From Bifidobacterium castoris (GTDB lineage: Bacteria; Actinomycetota; Actinomycetes; Actinomycetales; Bifidobacteriaceae): a stretch of 64,000 nt of DNA. The stretch covers positions 62,001 to 126,000 of the forward strand of contig NZ_QXGI01000003.1 in assembly GCF_003952025.1 (NCBI RefSeq), in the 5' to 3' direction. Under the pieces are notes generated by a model, which did no database searches, was not told where the DNA came from, and saw nothing but the letters and a program-made list of their open reading frames with translations. Below, in pieces: positions 8,710-16,920 of this stretch; the stretch's first letter is position 1, and each line of letters starts with the position of its first letter. The position numbers and the translations under genes were made by a program.

Positions 8710-8738
8710 TCGACAGATTCGAACGTTTGTTCGATAAT
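8710..8738 (+). promoter_or_regulatory. LexA (SOS) box within a leaderless-type promoter
   Basis: TCGAACGTTTGTTCGA (8719-8734) is a perfect dyad matching the GAAC-N4-GTTC LexA site of actinobacteria and other Gram-positives. It sits inside a promoter with -35 TCGACA (8710-8715), a 17-bp spacer and -10 GATAAT (8733-8738). Transcription would begin at about 8745-8746, on the ATG of the polymerase gene. Confidence 0.8.
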
Positions 8739-8745
8739 GGAGGGC

Positions 8746-10320
8746 ATGGACGCACGAAGCTATCTCGCCATAGACCTCAAGTCGTTCTACGCATCCGAGG
8801 AATGCGTGGAACGTGGGCTCGATCCGCTCGACGCCAACCTGGTCGTCGCGGACCGTTCTCGCACGTCCAAGACGATCTGTCTCGCCGTCTCGCCGGCGCT
8901 CAAGGCGCTCGGCATCGCCGGCCGCCCTCGGCTGTTCGAAGTTGAGGAGCGCATGCGCGAAGTCAACGAGCGGCGGCGGCTGCGGGCGCCCGGCCGTCGG
9001 TTCGCCGGCGCCTCGACGAGCGCGGCCGCGCTCGCGGCGGACCCGGCGCTCAAGGCCGAGTTCATCGTCGCGAAGCCCCGCATGGCGCATTATCTCGAGG
9101 CGAGCGCGCGCATCTACGCCATCTACCTGCGCTACGCGGACGCGCGCGACATCCACGTCTACTCGGTCGACGAGGTCTTCATCGACGCCACGTCGTATCT
9201 GGGGTACTTCGGCTGCGACGCGCATGAGCTCGCGCGGCGCATCGTCGCCGCGATCGCCGCCGAGACCGGCATCACGGCGACGGCGGGCATCGGCACCAAT
9301 CTGTATCTGGCGAAGGTCGCGATGGACATCGTCGCCAAGCACGTCCCGGCCGACGCGGATGGCGTGCGCATCGCACGGCTCGACGAGATGGAATACCGGC
9401 GCTCGCTATGGGCGCATCGGCCGCTCACCGACTTCTGGCGCGTCGGCCCCGGTGTGTCGCGCACGCTCGAACGGCATGGGCTGATGACGATGGGCGACGT
9501 CGCGCGCTGCTCGGTCGGCTCTCCGAACGACTACCACAACGAGGTGCTGCTCTACCGGCTGTTCGGCGTCAACGCGGAGCTGCTCATTGACCACGCATGG
9601 GGATGGGAGCCGTGCTCGATCGCCGACATCAAACGCTACCGGCCGGCCCGCACGACGCTGAGCTGCGGGCAGGTGCTCCATGAACCCTACGACTGGCGTC
9701 GGGCGCGCACGATCGTGCTCGAGATGGCCGATGAGGTCGCCTACGAGCTGCTCGGGCACGGCGACGTGACCGATCACGTCACGCTCACGGTCGGCTACGA
9801 CGTCGCGAGCCTTGACGGTGAGCGTGCCGCCGGCTATGCGGGGGCGGTCGACGTCGACCGATTCGGCAGGCGGGTGCCGAAGAGCGCGCACGGCTCGCAT
9901 CGGATGGAGGCGCCGACGGCGAACATGACGCGGCTGCGCGGGGCCTTCGCCGAGATCTTCGACCGCGTCGCCGACCCGTGGCTGCTCGTGCGGCGCGTCA
10001 CCGTCGGCGCCTCCAGAATCGCCGCGGACGGATCTGGCGGTCGCGAAGGCGGCGGAGAAGGCATGTCCGTCGCCACGCGGTACGAGCAGCCTGATCTGTT
10101 CGCCGCGATCGGCATGGACGGCACGGACATGACGGCCGAAGGGCCATGCGGCGAGGAAGGCCGCGACGCCGAGCGCGACGCGCGCGAGCTCGCCGTGCAG
10201 CGCGCGTTGCTCGGCGTCAAGGAACGCTTCGGCGGCAACGCCGTGATCACCGGTCTCAATCTCGAGGACGGCGCGACCGGCGTCGAACGCAACCGGCAGA
10301 TCGGAGGGCACGCCGCATGA
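8746..10320 (+). CDS. Y-family DNA polymerase (UvrX/UmuC-like translesion polymerase)
   Basis: 524 residues from ATG 8746; an ATG at 8737 overlaps the -10 hexamer and is unlikely. Polymerase motifs: AIDLKSFYASEECVERG near residue 10 (first metal-binding Asp) and VYSVDEVFID near 140 (catalytic Asp-Glu), followed by a helix-hairpin-helix region (FWRVGPGVSRTLERHG) and a little-finger domain. It carries out error-prone synthesis past lesions. The neighbour downstream overlaps by 4 bp (ATGA) and is YolD-like, the usual partner of UvrX-type enzymes in Firmicutes rather than the UmuD pairing. Control by LexA is strongly suggested by the box at 8719-8734. Confidence 0.92.
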   Translation: MDARSYLAIDLKSFYASEECVERGLDPLDANLVVADRSRTSKTICLAVSPALKALGIAGRPRLFEVEERMREVNERRRLRAPGRRFAGASTSAAALAADPALKAEFIVAKPRMAHYLEASARIYAIYLRYADARDIHVYSVDEVFIDATSYLGYFGCDAHELARRIVAAIAAETGITATAGIGTNLYLAKVAMDIVAKHVPADADGVRIARLDEMEYRRSLWAHRPLTDFWRVGPGVSRTLERHGLMTMGDVARCSVGSPNDYHNEVLLYRLFGVNAELLIDHAWGWEPCSIADIKRYRPARTTLSCGQVLHEPYDWRRARTIVLEMADEVAYELLGHGDVTDHVTLTVGYDVASLDGERAAGYAGAVDVDRFGRRVPKSAHGSHRMEAPTANMTRLRGAFAEIFDRVADPWLLVRRVTVGASRIAADGSGGREGGGEGMSVATRYEQPDLFAAIGMDGTDMTAEGPCGEEGRDAERDARELAVQRALLGVKERFGGNAVITGLNLEDGATGVERNRQIGGHAA

Positions 10321-10751
10321 GCCTCGAACGGACGCATCGCTACGACGACATCATCGGACTGCCGCACCACCGTTCGCGCACTCGCAGTCCGATGCCGACG
10401 GCGCAACGGGCCGCGCAGTTCATGCCCTTCGCGGCGCTGAGCGGATACGAGGCGATCATCGACGACGTCGCACGTCCGCATGCGCGGCGCGTCGAGCTGG
10501 GCGAGGACGCGCGCGAGGAGCTCGACCGGCGTCTCGCCGCGCTGCTCGCTCATCTCGACGAGACGTCGTGCGTCGAAGTGACGTACTTCGTGCCGGAGCG
10601 CGACGACGCCGGCGTCGGTGAGTATGTGACGGCGCGTGGTCTGGCGAGCGGTTACGACGACGTCACGCGGCGGTTGCGGATCGACGGGCGGGGCGATGGG
10701 CGCATCGACGTACCATGCGCGGACATCGTGAGGATCGTCGTCGATGGATGA
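10317..10751 (+). CDS. YolD-like family protein
   Basis: 144 residues. Its ATG overlaps the polymerase stop (ATGA), so the two are translationally coupled. The N-terminus has the family signature: YDDIIGLPHHRSRTRSPMP, then RAAQFMPFAALSGYEAII and ELDRRLAALL. YolD-like proteins are found next to UvrX-type Y-family polymerases, and a role as a UmuD substitute has been proposed for them. The C-terminal half (VTYFVPERDDAG...VPCADIVRIVVDG) resembles a small beta domain. The shared SOS promoter implies expression only on DNA damage. Confidence 0.85.
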   Translation: MSLERTHRYDDIIGLPHHRSRTRSPMPTAQRAAQFMPFAALSGYEAIIDDVARPHARRVELGEDAREELDRRLAALLAHLDETSCVEVTYFVPERDDAGVGEYVTARGLASGYDDVTRRLRIDGRGDGRIDVPCADIVRIVVDG

Positions 10752-10958
10752 ACGGCGCCGCCCTGCGCGGTGCGCGTGAAGATTGTGTCTAAAAACATCA
10801 TGAAACAGCGTGCCGGCTGACGTTGTCATCGTTTGATTTGTTAGGATGGAATATGAATTGCGTCCGTCGTTATGCAAACGATGGATATGCCGCGGACCGC
10901 GATCGCGCGCATGGACGATGGCGGCGCTGTACGACGTCGATGAGGTCAAGGAGTTCGG

Positions 10959-11567
10959 ATGGAAACCACGGAAGCGAAGCAGTCGAAGAAGAAGGTCTGG
11001 ATCATCGCCGCCGTCGTCGGCGTCGTCGTCGCCGCGCTCGTCGCCGTCGGCGTCATCGTCGCGCTGCGCCTCAACGCAAAGGCTGACACGGTGGCCGAGG
11101 CCAAGCCGTCCGCGTCCGCGTCGCAGGGTGCAGAAACAGAAGATACGGTCACGCCCTCCACGACCGATCCGGAGCAGGTCATGAAGAACTACGAGGAGTT
11201 CATGACGAAGTACGCATACTACGCGACGCTGCTCAACAGCCAGGACGGTCTTCCGGCGGACGAGGTGGACGGCTACATCGAATGGAACAGCCAGATGGAG
11301 GACGTCCTCGCCCAGCTCGAGGCCGTCCAGGACACGGAGCTCACCCCCGAGCAGCAGAAAAGGTTCGATGCGATGCTCGACCGTGTGGACGACATGATGG
11401 TCGAGGCCACCGGCTCGGAGCTCGTGCGCACGCCGCGGTCGGCCGAGGAGGCCGAGCAGCAGGCCAAGGACCGTGAGAAGGCTGCCGAGGAGTCGCGCAA
11501 CGCGCTGACCGGAGGTTCCGACTCGAGCAGCGACGACCAGTCGGAATCGTCGTCGCAGACGCAGTGA
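10959..11567 (+). CDS. Membrane-anchored hypothetical protein with charged coiled-coil tail
   Basis: 202 residues from ATG 10959, with AAGGAG 7 bases upstream. A basic N-terminus (KQSKKK) precedes one transmembrane segment (about residues 13-37), so most of the protein is expected outside the cell. A Ser/Ala linker is followed by helical, Gln/Glu-rich sequence (about 75-190), ending in a Ser/Asp/Gln-rich tail. No family is recognised. The 207 bp upstream shows no gene; downstream lies a long perfect hairpin at 11673-11720. Confidence 0.7.
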   Translation: METTEAKQSKKKVWIIAAVVGVVVAALVAVGVIVALRLNAKADTVAEAKPSASASQGAETEDTVTPSTTDPEQVMKNYEEFMTKYAYYATLLNSQDGLPADEVDGYIEWNSQMEDVLAQLEAVQDTELTPEQQKRFDAMLDRVDDMMVEATGSELVRTPRSAEEAEQQAKDREKAAEESRNALTGGSDSSSDDQSESSSQTQ

Positions 11568-11672
11568 CGGTATCGGTCGCGCGCGGATTCGGCGTATGCG
11601 AAGTGCGATGGCACGGAGGCGCGCCGAAACCATGCCGACGTCTGATAGAAGCATGGACGTGAAAACGAGGTG

Positions 11673-11720
11673 ATATGCGTCGCCCTCCACATGGATGGCC
11701 ATGTGGAGGGCGACGCATAT
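11673..11720. repeat. Perfect 22-bp inverted repeat with 4-base loop
   Basis: The arms 11673-11694 and 11699-11720 are exact reverse complements; the left arm begins ATATGCGTCGCCC and the loop is ATGG. It fills the gap between two same-strand genes. No T-tract follows on either strand, so it may be a terminator of the kind seen elsewhere in this window or a repeat element. Confidence 0.75.
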
Positions 11721-11834
11721 TCGCGGAGCGGTACGGATGCCGGGAAAGAGGGGGCTCGGAACGCGGCTGCCGGACGGGCTCGCGCCGACGGGCACGGCGA
11801 CCGCGGTCGCGCCGGATAAGGCTAAGATGGCGGC

Positions 11835-13055
11835 ATGGCATACGATAACGGCAAGACGGACGGCGCACGGTCCGTGCCGCCGTCGCGGCGGCTCGCGCCC
11901 AAAGGCAACGTGCTCGTGCTGGGCAACTCGGGCGTCGGCAAATCCACGCTCATCAACGCCGTCATAGGCGACGACGTCGCGAAGGCGAGCTTCGGCACGC
12001 GCGGCACGACCGAGGAGCTCTCGATCCACGAAAGCCCGTCGGTGCCGTTCCGCGTCATCGACTCGATCGGCTTCGAGCCGTCGCCGATCGCGAGCCTGCG
12101 CGCCGTGCACGCGGTGCGCAAATGGTCGCGGGCGAGCGCGAAGGAAGGCAACGAGAACACACGCATCAACGTGATCTGGTTCTGTGTGGACGGCACGGCG
12201 GCGAAGCTGTTCCATGAGACGATCCGCAACCTGGCGAACGCGGTGCGGATGTGGAAGTCGGTGCCGATCATCGCCGTCGTCACGAAATCGTATTCGCAGC
12301 CGGACCGCGAACGCAACGTCGCGATGGTGCGGGAGGCGTTCCACGGGACTCGCATCGAACAGAACCTGCGCGCGATCGTGCCGGTCGTCGCGCAGACCTA
12401 CGTCATCAACGACACGGCGTTCGCAGCGCCGGAGGGCATCGCCGACCTTATCGACGCGACGATGGAGGCGATGCCCGACGGGCTTCGTGGCGGTGCACAC
12501 GACCTGCAGCAGTTCAAACTGACGCGCAAGCGCATGCTCGCGCAAGGCTTGATCGGCGCATGCGTCGCGGCCGGCGCCACGGTGGGCGCCGTGCCGATCC
12601 CGATCGCCGACACGCTCGTGTTGTCCCCGCTGGAGCTCGCTGAGCTGAACGGCTTGGCTCGGTTGTACGGCATCGACAAGGGCGAGGACTCCAAGCAGTT
12701 CCTCGATTCGATCGTGCAGGTGGGCACGGCGAGCGTCGTCGCGCATTCGGCGATCAGCGCGATCAAGGCGATTCCCGGCATCAACATCGCCGCCAGTGTG
12801 CTCAATGCGATTGTGGCGGCGAGCATCATCGCGGCGCTCGGTGAAGGGGCCGTGCTGGCGTTTGAACAGGTGTACACCGGCCAGAGAAGCGTGCGCGACA
12901 CCAGTTGGGTGCGGCATCTCATGGAGGAGCAGTTCGGAGACGGATTCATCGGCAAAGTCAGCGGCATCGCCGAAGCGACGCAAGGTGGCGGCAAGGACAT
13001 GACGCAGATGATCATCGACCTCGTCAAAGCCGCGTTCCTGAAGCGTGGGAAGTAG
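11835..13055 (+). CDS. Dynamin/Era-like GTPase with C-terminal DUF697-type membrane domain
   Basis: 406 residues from ATG 11835. P-loop GNSGVGKST at residues 30-38; a switch region with TRGTTEE; G3 is DSIG rather than classic DxPG; the G4 position reads VVTKSYS, so the usual Asp of (N/T)KxD is missing. From about residue 235 comes a helical hydrophobic part (GACVAAGATVGAVPIPIADT, later GINIAASVLNAIVAASIIAA), as in the DUF697/YcjF group that links GTPases to membranes. The function is unknown; members are associated with envelope processes. It stands alone, with a structured gap upstream. Confidence 0.75.
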   Translation: MAYDNGKTDGARSVPPSRRLAPKGNVLVLGNSGVGKSTLINAVIGDDVAKASFGTRGTTEELSIHESPSVPFRVIDSIGFEPSPIASLRAVHAVRKWSRASAKEGNENTRINVIWFCVDGTAAKLFHETIRNLANAVRMWKSVPIIAVVTKSYSQPDRERNVAMVREAFHGTRIEQNLRAIVPVVAQTYVINDTAFAAPEGIADLIDATMEAMPDGLRGGAHDLQQFKLTRKRMLAQGLIGACVAAGATVGAVPIPIADTLVLSPLELAELNGLARLYGIDKGEDSKQFLDSIVQVGTASVVAHSAISAIKAIPGINIAASVLNAIVAASIIAALGEGAVLAFEQVYTGQRSVRDTSWVRHLMEEQFGDGFIGKVSGIAEATQGGGKDMTQMIIDLVKAAFLKRGK

Positions 13056-13412
13056 GGATTGCGGCGCGAGCGTAGGGCACGACTAGGGCAAGGGAGGGTT
13101 TGCCGTAGCGGTGTTCGTATGGGCCTTGTAGGCCTTGAATTTACATGTCAACAAAGGTATACTTGTCTGTTTATTTTGTGGGAACAGATGTTGATTGGCG
13201 TAATGATTGTCTCTTTACTGCAACTGTTTCCTGATGTGTGTTGAGATTATGCATGATTGATCTTGTCGTTGTTGCGTTCTCTGATAGAGTAAATCTGTGG
13301 TAAGGCGAAGTGTGAACGCAAGGACTGCATGTCGCTTCCGCTGAGCCGTGCCAAATGCATCGTTGCATGAGGAACCGGTGGTTGCTCAAGAGGGCATGAA
13401 GGAGGAGAGGCA
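13056..13412. other. Intergenic stretch without a convincing gene
   Basis: 357 bp that become AT-richer than the flanks from about 13140. It probably carries the promoter of the gene at 13413, which has the strong ribosome site GAAGGAGGAG. Short frames here (13059-13244 on plus; 13171-13543 on minus) lack ribosome sites and normal codon use. Confidence 0.6.
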
Positions 13413-14090
13413 ATGGCAATAAGTGGACATAGCAGCCGTGCTGATAACAACGGAGGAAAAGGGAAGCCGTGGCAGAAATGGCGATTCTGGATCATTGCTT
13501 CCGCGCTGTTGGCTGCTTTGGCGGCGGGGTGGATCGCTAGCATCGGGTTCTACTCGCTGTGTCCTTGGGCGATGCCACCAGGATTGAGGGAGAGGGGCAC
13601 GGAAGACACGCAGGTGATTCGCTCCATGCAGCGCACGAAGGAAGTGTCATTGCTGAGGCTGGGGGTAACCGGCATCATATCAAAGGAGAACAAGGGCCAT
13701 TTCTTCAATATGGAGATTCCTGGTACGGAACGTGCGCGGTTCATCCAATACACATTCGACGCGAAACTCGGATTTGAGGGCAAGGATGTCACCATCAAGG
13801 AGACCGGCGAAAACACCTTTGACGTTGCGATTCCCGAGTTCAAATTCATCGGGTATGACGACCCCGAGTACCGGGTGATCGTCGAGCAGAACGGGGCGTT
13901 GAGCTTCGGTACGAAGCAGATCGATTCCCTTGATATGGTCAACAACATCCTCACCGACAAAGCGAAGAAGGAATACGTCGATTCGAACCGGGACATTCTC
14001 GAAGAGCAGGCGAAGTCGTTCTACACGTCCATCGTGCACAGCGTCGAACCCAACACGACACTCAATTTCAGTTTCGCAAAGGCGTCATAA
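13413..14090 (+). CDS. Single-pass membrane protein, DUF4230-like
   Basis: 225 residues; AAGGAGGAGAGGCA directly precedes ATG 13413. One transmembrane helix (about residues 25-47) anchors an outside domain. That domain has the alternating pattern of DUF4230 proteins: a start with VIRSMQRTKEVSLL, a middle beta part (FDAKLGFEGKDVTIKETG, FDVAIPEFKFIGYDD), then amphipathic helices ending in FYTSIVHSVEP. The match is from memory and moderate. The role is unknown. It converges on the coiled-coil gene at 14260 across a hairpin terminator. Confidence 0.65.
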   Translation: MAISGHSSRADNNGGKGKPWQKWRFWIIASALLAALAAGWIASIGFYSLCPWAMPPGLRERGTEDTQVIRSMQRTKEVSLLRLGVTGIISKENKGHFFNMEIPGTERARFIQYTFDAKLGFEGKDVTIKETGENTFDVAIPEFKFIGYDDPEYRVIVEQNGALSFGTKQIDSLDMVNNILTDKAKKEYVDSNRDILEEQAKSFYTSIVHSVEPNTTLNFSFAKAS

Positions 14091-14108
14091 GGGCGCAGGC
14101 GGGGCTTT

Positions 14109-14149
14109 CCGGATATCTTTGGGTGTTCGAGGTGCCCAAAGATATCCGG
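14109..14149. terminator. Bidirectional hairpin terminator
   Basis: CCGGATATCTTTGGG (14109-14123) and its exact complement (14135-14149) with an 11-base loop, followed on the plus strand by a T-rich stretch. It lies between convergent genes. A part-copy of the right arm (CACCCAAAGATGCC) recurs near 14197. Confidence 0.75.
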
Positions 14150-14259
14150 GTAGCCTTGTTTTGAGGCTGATATGCCCGCACATGGCCATTTCAGGCACCC
14201 AAAGATGCCGAGAAAGGCCGCATGTGGGGCGGGGTGATGAGGTGGGGTGGTTGTGCGAC

Positions 14260-15504
14260 TCACCGCAGCTTCGGGAAATTGCCGAAGGCCTTCTTGATCT
14301 GGTTTCCTGCCTCGTTGGCGACGTTCCCGATCTGCTTGGCGCCTTCTCCCAATGTGCTTCTGGTCTGCTGCATCAACTGTTCCGTACTGTTCGCGATGCT
14401 CTGCCCGACTTCGCCCATTGCCTGATTCCACTGCTTCTCGGAGAAATGCGGGGTTTTGTACTCCAGTCCCAACGCTTTGTCGAAGCGTGCGAGCGAGCTC
14501 GCGATCTCATTGCCTTCCCGTATGACGACAGGTGCGTCCATCGGCAGCAGGATCACGCGCATCGTGTCGTCCTTGCCCTGTACTGCCTGTTTGATGGCTT
14601 GTTGCAGTTTGGCGGTAGCGTCGGTGATTGAATGGTAGCGTGCGCGTCGATTGTCCGCAATGACGAAACGATGTTTGCTGAGCAGATCCGGATTGATGTC
14701 GGTATCGATGAACCGTTGCACTTTGAGCATATCGATGCGGTCCCGCATGCGAAGACAATCGGCGGCGACGGCGAGCCAATCGCCGATGCCTGACCGGGCC
14801 TTGACCAGTGCGTCCTTTGTGGTTCGGGTATCGTTGACCGACGAAGTGATCTTCTCGGCGATGTCCTTGAGTTGGAGCAGCGAATACTGTTGGACTTCGT
14901 TCACTGTCTGGGCGCTGTTGGACAACTGGTCCCATGTGGCGTCCGAAAGGCTGCCGATATGGGACAGTTCGTTCTCGGCTTCCGACACGAGCCCTGCGAC
15001 GCTGAGGAATTTGGCAAGTTCGGCGTTCTTCTGCTGGCGCAGTACTTGATCGACTTTCGCATCGATCTGCTTGAGGTAATCGGTCATTTCCTTCATCGCC
15101 TGCTCAAGCGCCATCGTCAGCATGAGCATCTCGACATTCGCCACTTTCGCAGGGTTGAAGCCTCCTGCTATCTTCTCGAACTGCACATTGCCTTTGATGC
15201 CGCCTTTGCCGCCTTTGCCGATCACTCCCATGAAATTGCCGGTGGAGTTATTACGCAACAGACCGTGCTTGCGGGCCTTCTGCGCGGATTCCTTCGTGAG
15301 CTTCACCCACCGTCCCGAACGGTCCTGTGCTTTGCTGAACATTTTTGTGGCACGATGCGCGGTTTTCAATATCGCGGCCTTGCTGATGTCCGTAGTGTGC
15401 TCTTCGCTGATCTGAAGCTCGGCAAGAGCCTGTCGGATGTCTTCGGAATCCCCCAACAGCATGATTCCGTCATCATCGCCGTACACCTCGATCTCTTCGT
15501 TCAT
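14260..15504 (-). CDS. Hypothetical coiled-coil protein
   Basis: 414 residues from ATG 15504 (MNEEIEVYGDD), preceded by AAAGGAA; the longer frame to 15666 has no ribosome site. The N-terminal third is charged, followed by a Gly-rich patch (GVIGKGGKGGIKG, near residue 95), then long helices with heptad-like spacing (KEMTDYLKQIDAKVDQVLRQ) and a C-terminal Gln/Asn-rich helix. There is no signal peptide and no clear membrane helix. I recognise no family. It follows the XRE regulator gene on the same strand (181-bp gap), so both may belong to one unit next to the SPFH module. Confidence 0.7.
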   Translation of the reverse strand: MNEEIEVYGDDDGIMLLGDSEDIRQALAELQISEEHTTDISKAAILKTAHRATKMFSKAQDRSGRWVKLTKESAQKARKHGLLRNNSTGNFMGVIGKGGKGGIKGNVQFEKIAGGFNPAKVANVEMLMLTMALEQAMKEMTDYLKQIDAKVDQVLRQQKNAELAKFLSVAGLVSEAENELSHIGSLSDATWDQLSNSAQTVNEVQQYSLLQLKDIAEKITSSVNDTRTTKDALVKARSGIGDWLAVAADCLRMRDRIDMLKVQRFIDTDINPDLLSKHRFVIADNRRARYHSITDATAKLQQAIKQAVQGKDDTMRVILLPMDAPVVIREGNEIASSLARFDKALGLEYKTPHFSEKQWNQAMGEVGQSIANSTEQLMQQTRSTLGEGAKQIGNVANEAGNQIKKAFGNFPKLR

Positions 15505-15684
15505 GGCGTTCCTTTCTATGTCGTTTAGGTTGAGCTGACTGCTTCGATGTTGCAAACCTTCTACGATTCCGATTATCCCCACACTGCTGTTTTCGGAAGG
15601 GGGGATGGTGAAATATGACACGAATCTTCGCAGTTGCGGCGGCTGCATGCAGAACGTGCATGCCACTGCGCCATCCAGTGGGCC

Positions 15685-16437
15685 TCAGAGCGCGCCGTAC
15701 CAAAGGTCGTCGGCGTCGGAAACCTCCTGTGCATCGGAGATATCCTGCGCATCCGGGATGTCTTGTGGATCAAGGGTAGCTTCGAATTGACGCTCGCTTG
15801 GGGTGGGGTAGGCGTCTTTGAGCAATGCCGAGAATGATTCGTTCGCCATACCGTAGAATGCGCCGATGATCAATTGGAAGGTCAGATCGTCTGGCAGGTC
15901 GCTGCTGGAGGCGAGCGATCGCATCAGATTGTGGAAACGCTCGGGATTGGTGCAGTAGATCGTGGACATCTCATAGAGCGTGAGCATTTTGGCCGCCAGC
16001 TCGTTGAAGAGATCCGAGAAGAACATGCGGTTGATCGTATCGGCGCGCCAATCGCGCAGCTCGTCGTCGGGAGAGCCGTCGGGAGAGTCTATCCATTGGC
16101 GGATGGCCAATATGGCGTTGCTGCTCAGGCCCGTGTAGGAACTCGCCTTTTCCAGATCGAAAGATGTCTCATCCGTCTCGCCGGTCAGATACCCCACGTC
16201 GACTCCGAAGAAGTCCGCGATGAGCATCATCGTCTCGTATTTGGGAAAACCGATGACGCCGTTGGCGGTCTGATTGCCGGTGTTGAGCCATCTGCTCACG
16301 TCCTTCTGATGGAACCTCGTCAGATAGGCGCGGTTGAGCGCGCTGACGAACTCCACCTGTGTGAGGCCGCGTTCCTTCAGGCATTCGCGCAGTCGTTGCC
16401 GCCAGCAGGTGGCGCGAAACTGGTTTATATCATCCAT
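15685..16437 (-). CDS. XRE-family transcriptional regulator with Asp-rich C-terminal repeats
   Basis: 250 residues from ATG 16437, with GAAGGGA upstream. An N-terminal helix-turn-helix (RLRECLKERGLTQVEFVSAL, then FHQKDVSRWLNTGNQ) is of the lambda-repressor type. The middle (FPKYETMMLIADFFGVDVGYLTG) is the usual continuation. A helical domain follows, and the tail carries imperfect six-residue repeats: DPQDIP, DAQDIS, DAQEVS, DADD. The regulator diverges from the membrane module starting at 16693; the palindrome ATAACATGTTAT at 16470-16481 in the shared region is a good operator candidate. Confidence 0.85.
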   Translation of the reverse strand: MDDINQFRATCWRQRLRECLKERGLTQVEFVSALNRAYLTRFHQKDVSRWLNTGNQTANGVIGFPKYETMMLIADFFGVDVGYLTGETDETSFDLEKASSYTGLSSNAILAIRQWIDSPDGSPDDELRDWRADTINRMFFSDLFNELAAKMLTLYEMSTIYCTNPERFHNLMRSLASSSDLPDDLTFQLIIGAFYGMANESFSALLKDAYPTPSERQFEATLDPQDIPDAQDISDAQEVSDADDLWYGAL

Positions 16438-16469
16438 GCTATATTTCCCTTCTCTTAATCCGCGTATTT

Positions 16470-16514
16470 ATAACATGTTATGTCATTGACACTATATGAC
16501 GAAGCTTCGAGAAT
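16470..16514 (+). promoter_or_regulatory. Divergent control region with palindrome and promoter
   Basis: ATAACATGTTAT (16470-16481) is a perfect 12-bp palindrome. Just downstream on the plus strand, TTGACA (16486-16491), 17 bp and GAGAAT (16509-16514) form a plausible promoter for the module. On the minus strand TATAAA (16469-16464) may be the -10 of the regulator gene. A repressor on the palindrome would touch both promoters. Confidence 0.55.
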
Positions 16515-16692
16515 GGAACAACAGGGCAGAGGACTCGTCATATCCCCGGAAAACCGCCGATTGTCGCGATAGATAAGGAGTGCGATTCGCGAATAAAACA
16601 TGCCCCTTAATGACGAGAAGCATGACAGGGCGCAAACCCGACATGACCGAAAGCCGGTCGTGGAACATCTCTCGTCAGAAAGGAGTGCGGAT

Positions 16693-16854
16693 ATGTTCGC
16701 TCAGTTGGCAAGCATGATTCTGCGCGGCGTTCGAGAGTTGGATGAGGCGGCACGTGAGGCGTCGTCGGGTGAGCATCGTCCGCGTACGGCGGATGACGGG
16801 GGCCCGGCGTCGTCCTCTATGGGGAGTTCCGCGCCGGAACAGAACGACCGATAG
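16693..16854 (+). CDS. Small hypothetical protein
   Basis: 53 residues from ATG 16693, with AAAGGAG 8 bases upstream; the longer frame starting at 16600 has no ribosome site. It begins MFAQLASMILRGVRELDEAA, an amphipathic helix that could lie on a membrane, and ends in a Ser/Gly/Pro/Glu-rich tail without structure. No family is recognised. It is the first gene of the plus-strand module opposite the XRE regulator, 66 bp before the next gene. Confidence 0.55.
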   Translation: MFAQLASMILRGVRELDEAAREASSGEHRPRTADDGGPASSSMGSSAPEQNDR

Positions 16855-16920
16855 GTGATCGGGTGTGCGGATGCGATTATGCATCCGCACACCTTGTCGC
16901 CAAGAAGGAGGGAAGAAGCC

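Noticed and set aside
13059-13419. Short frames in the gap before the DUF4230-like gene
   Set aside because: They have no ribosome sites and no coherent codon use; the gap is better read as promoter region.
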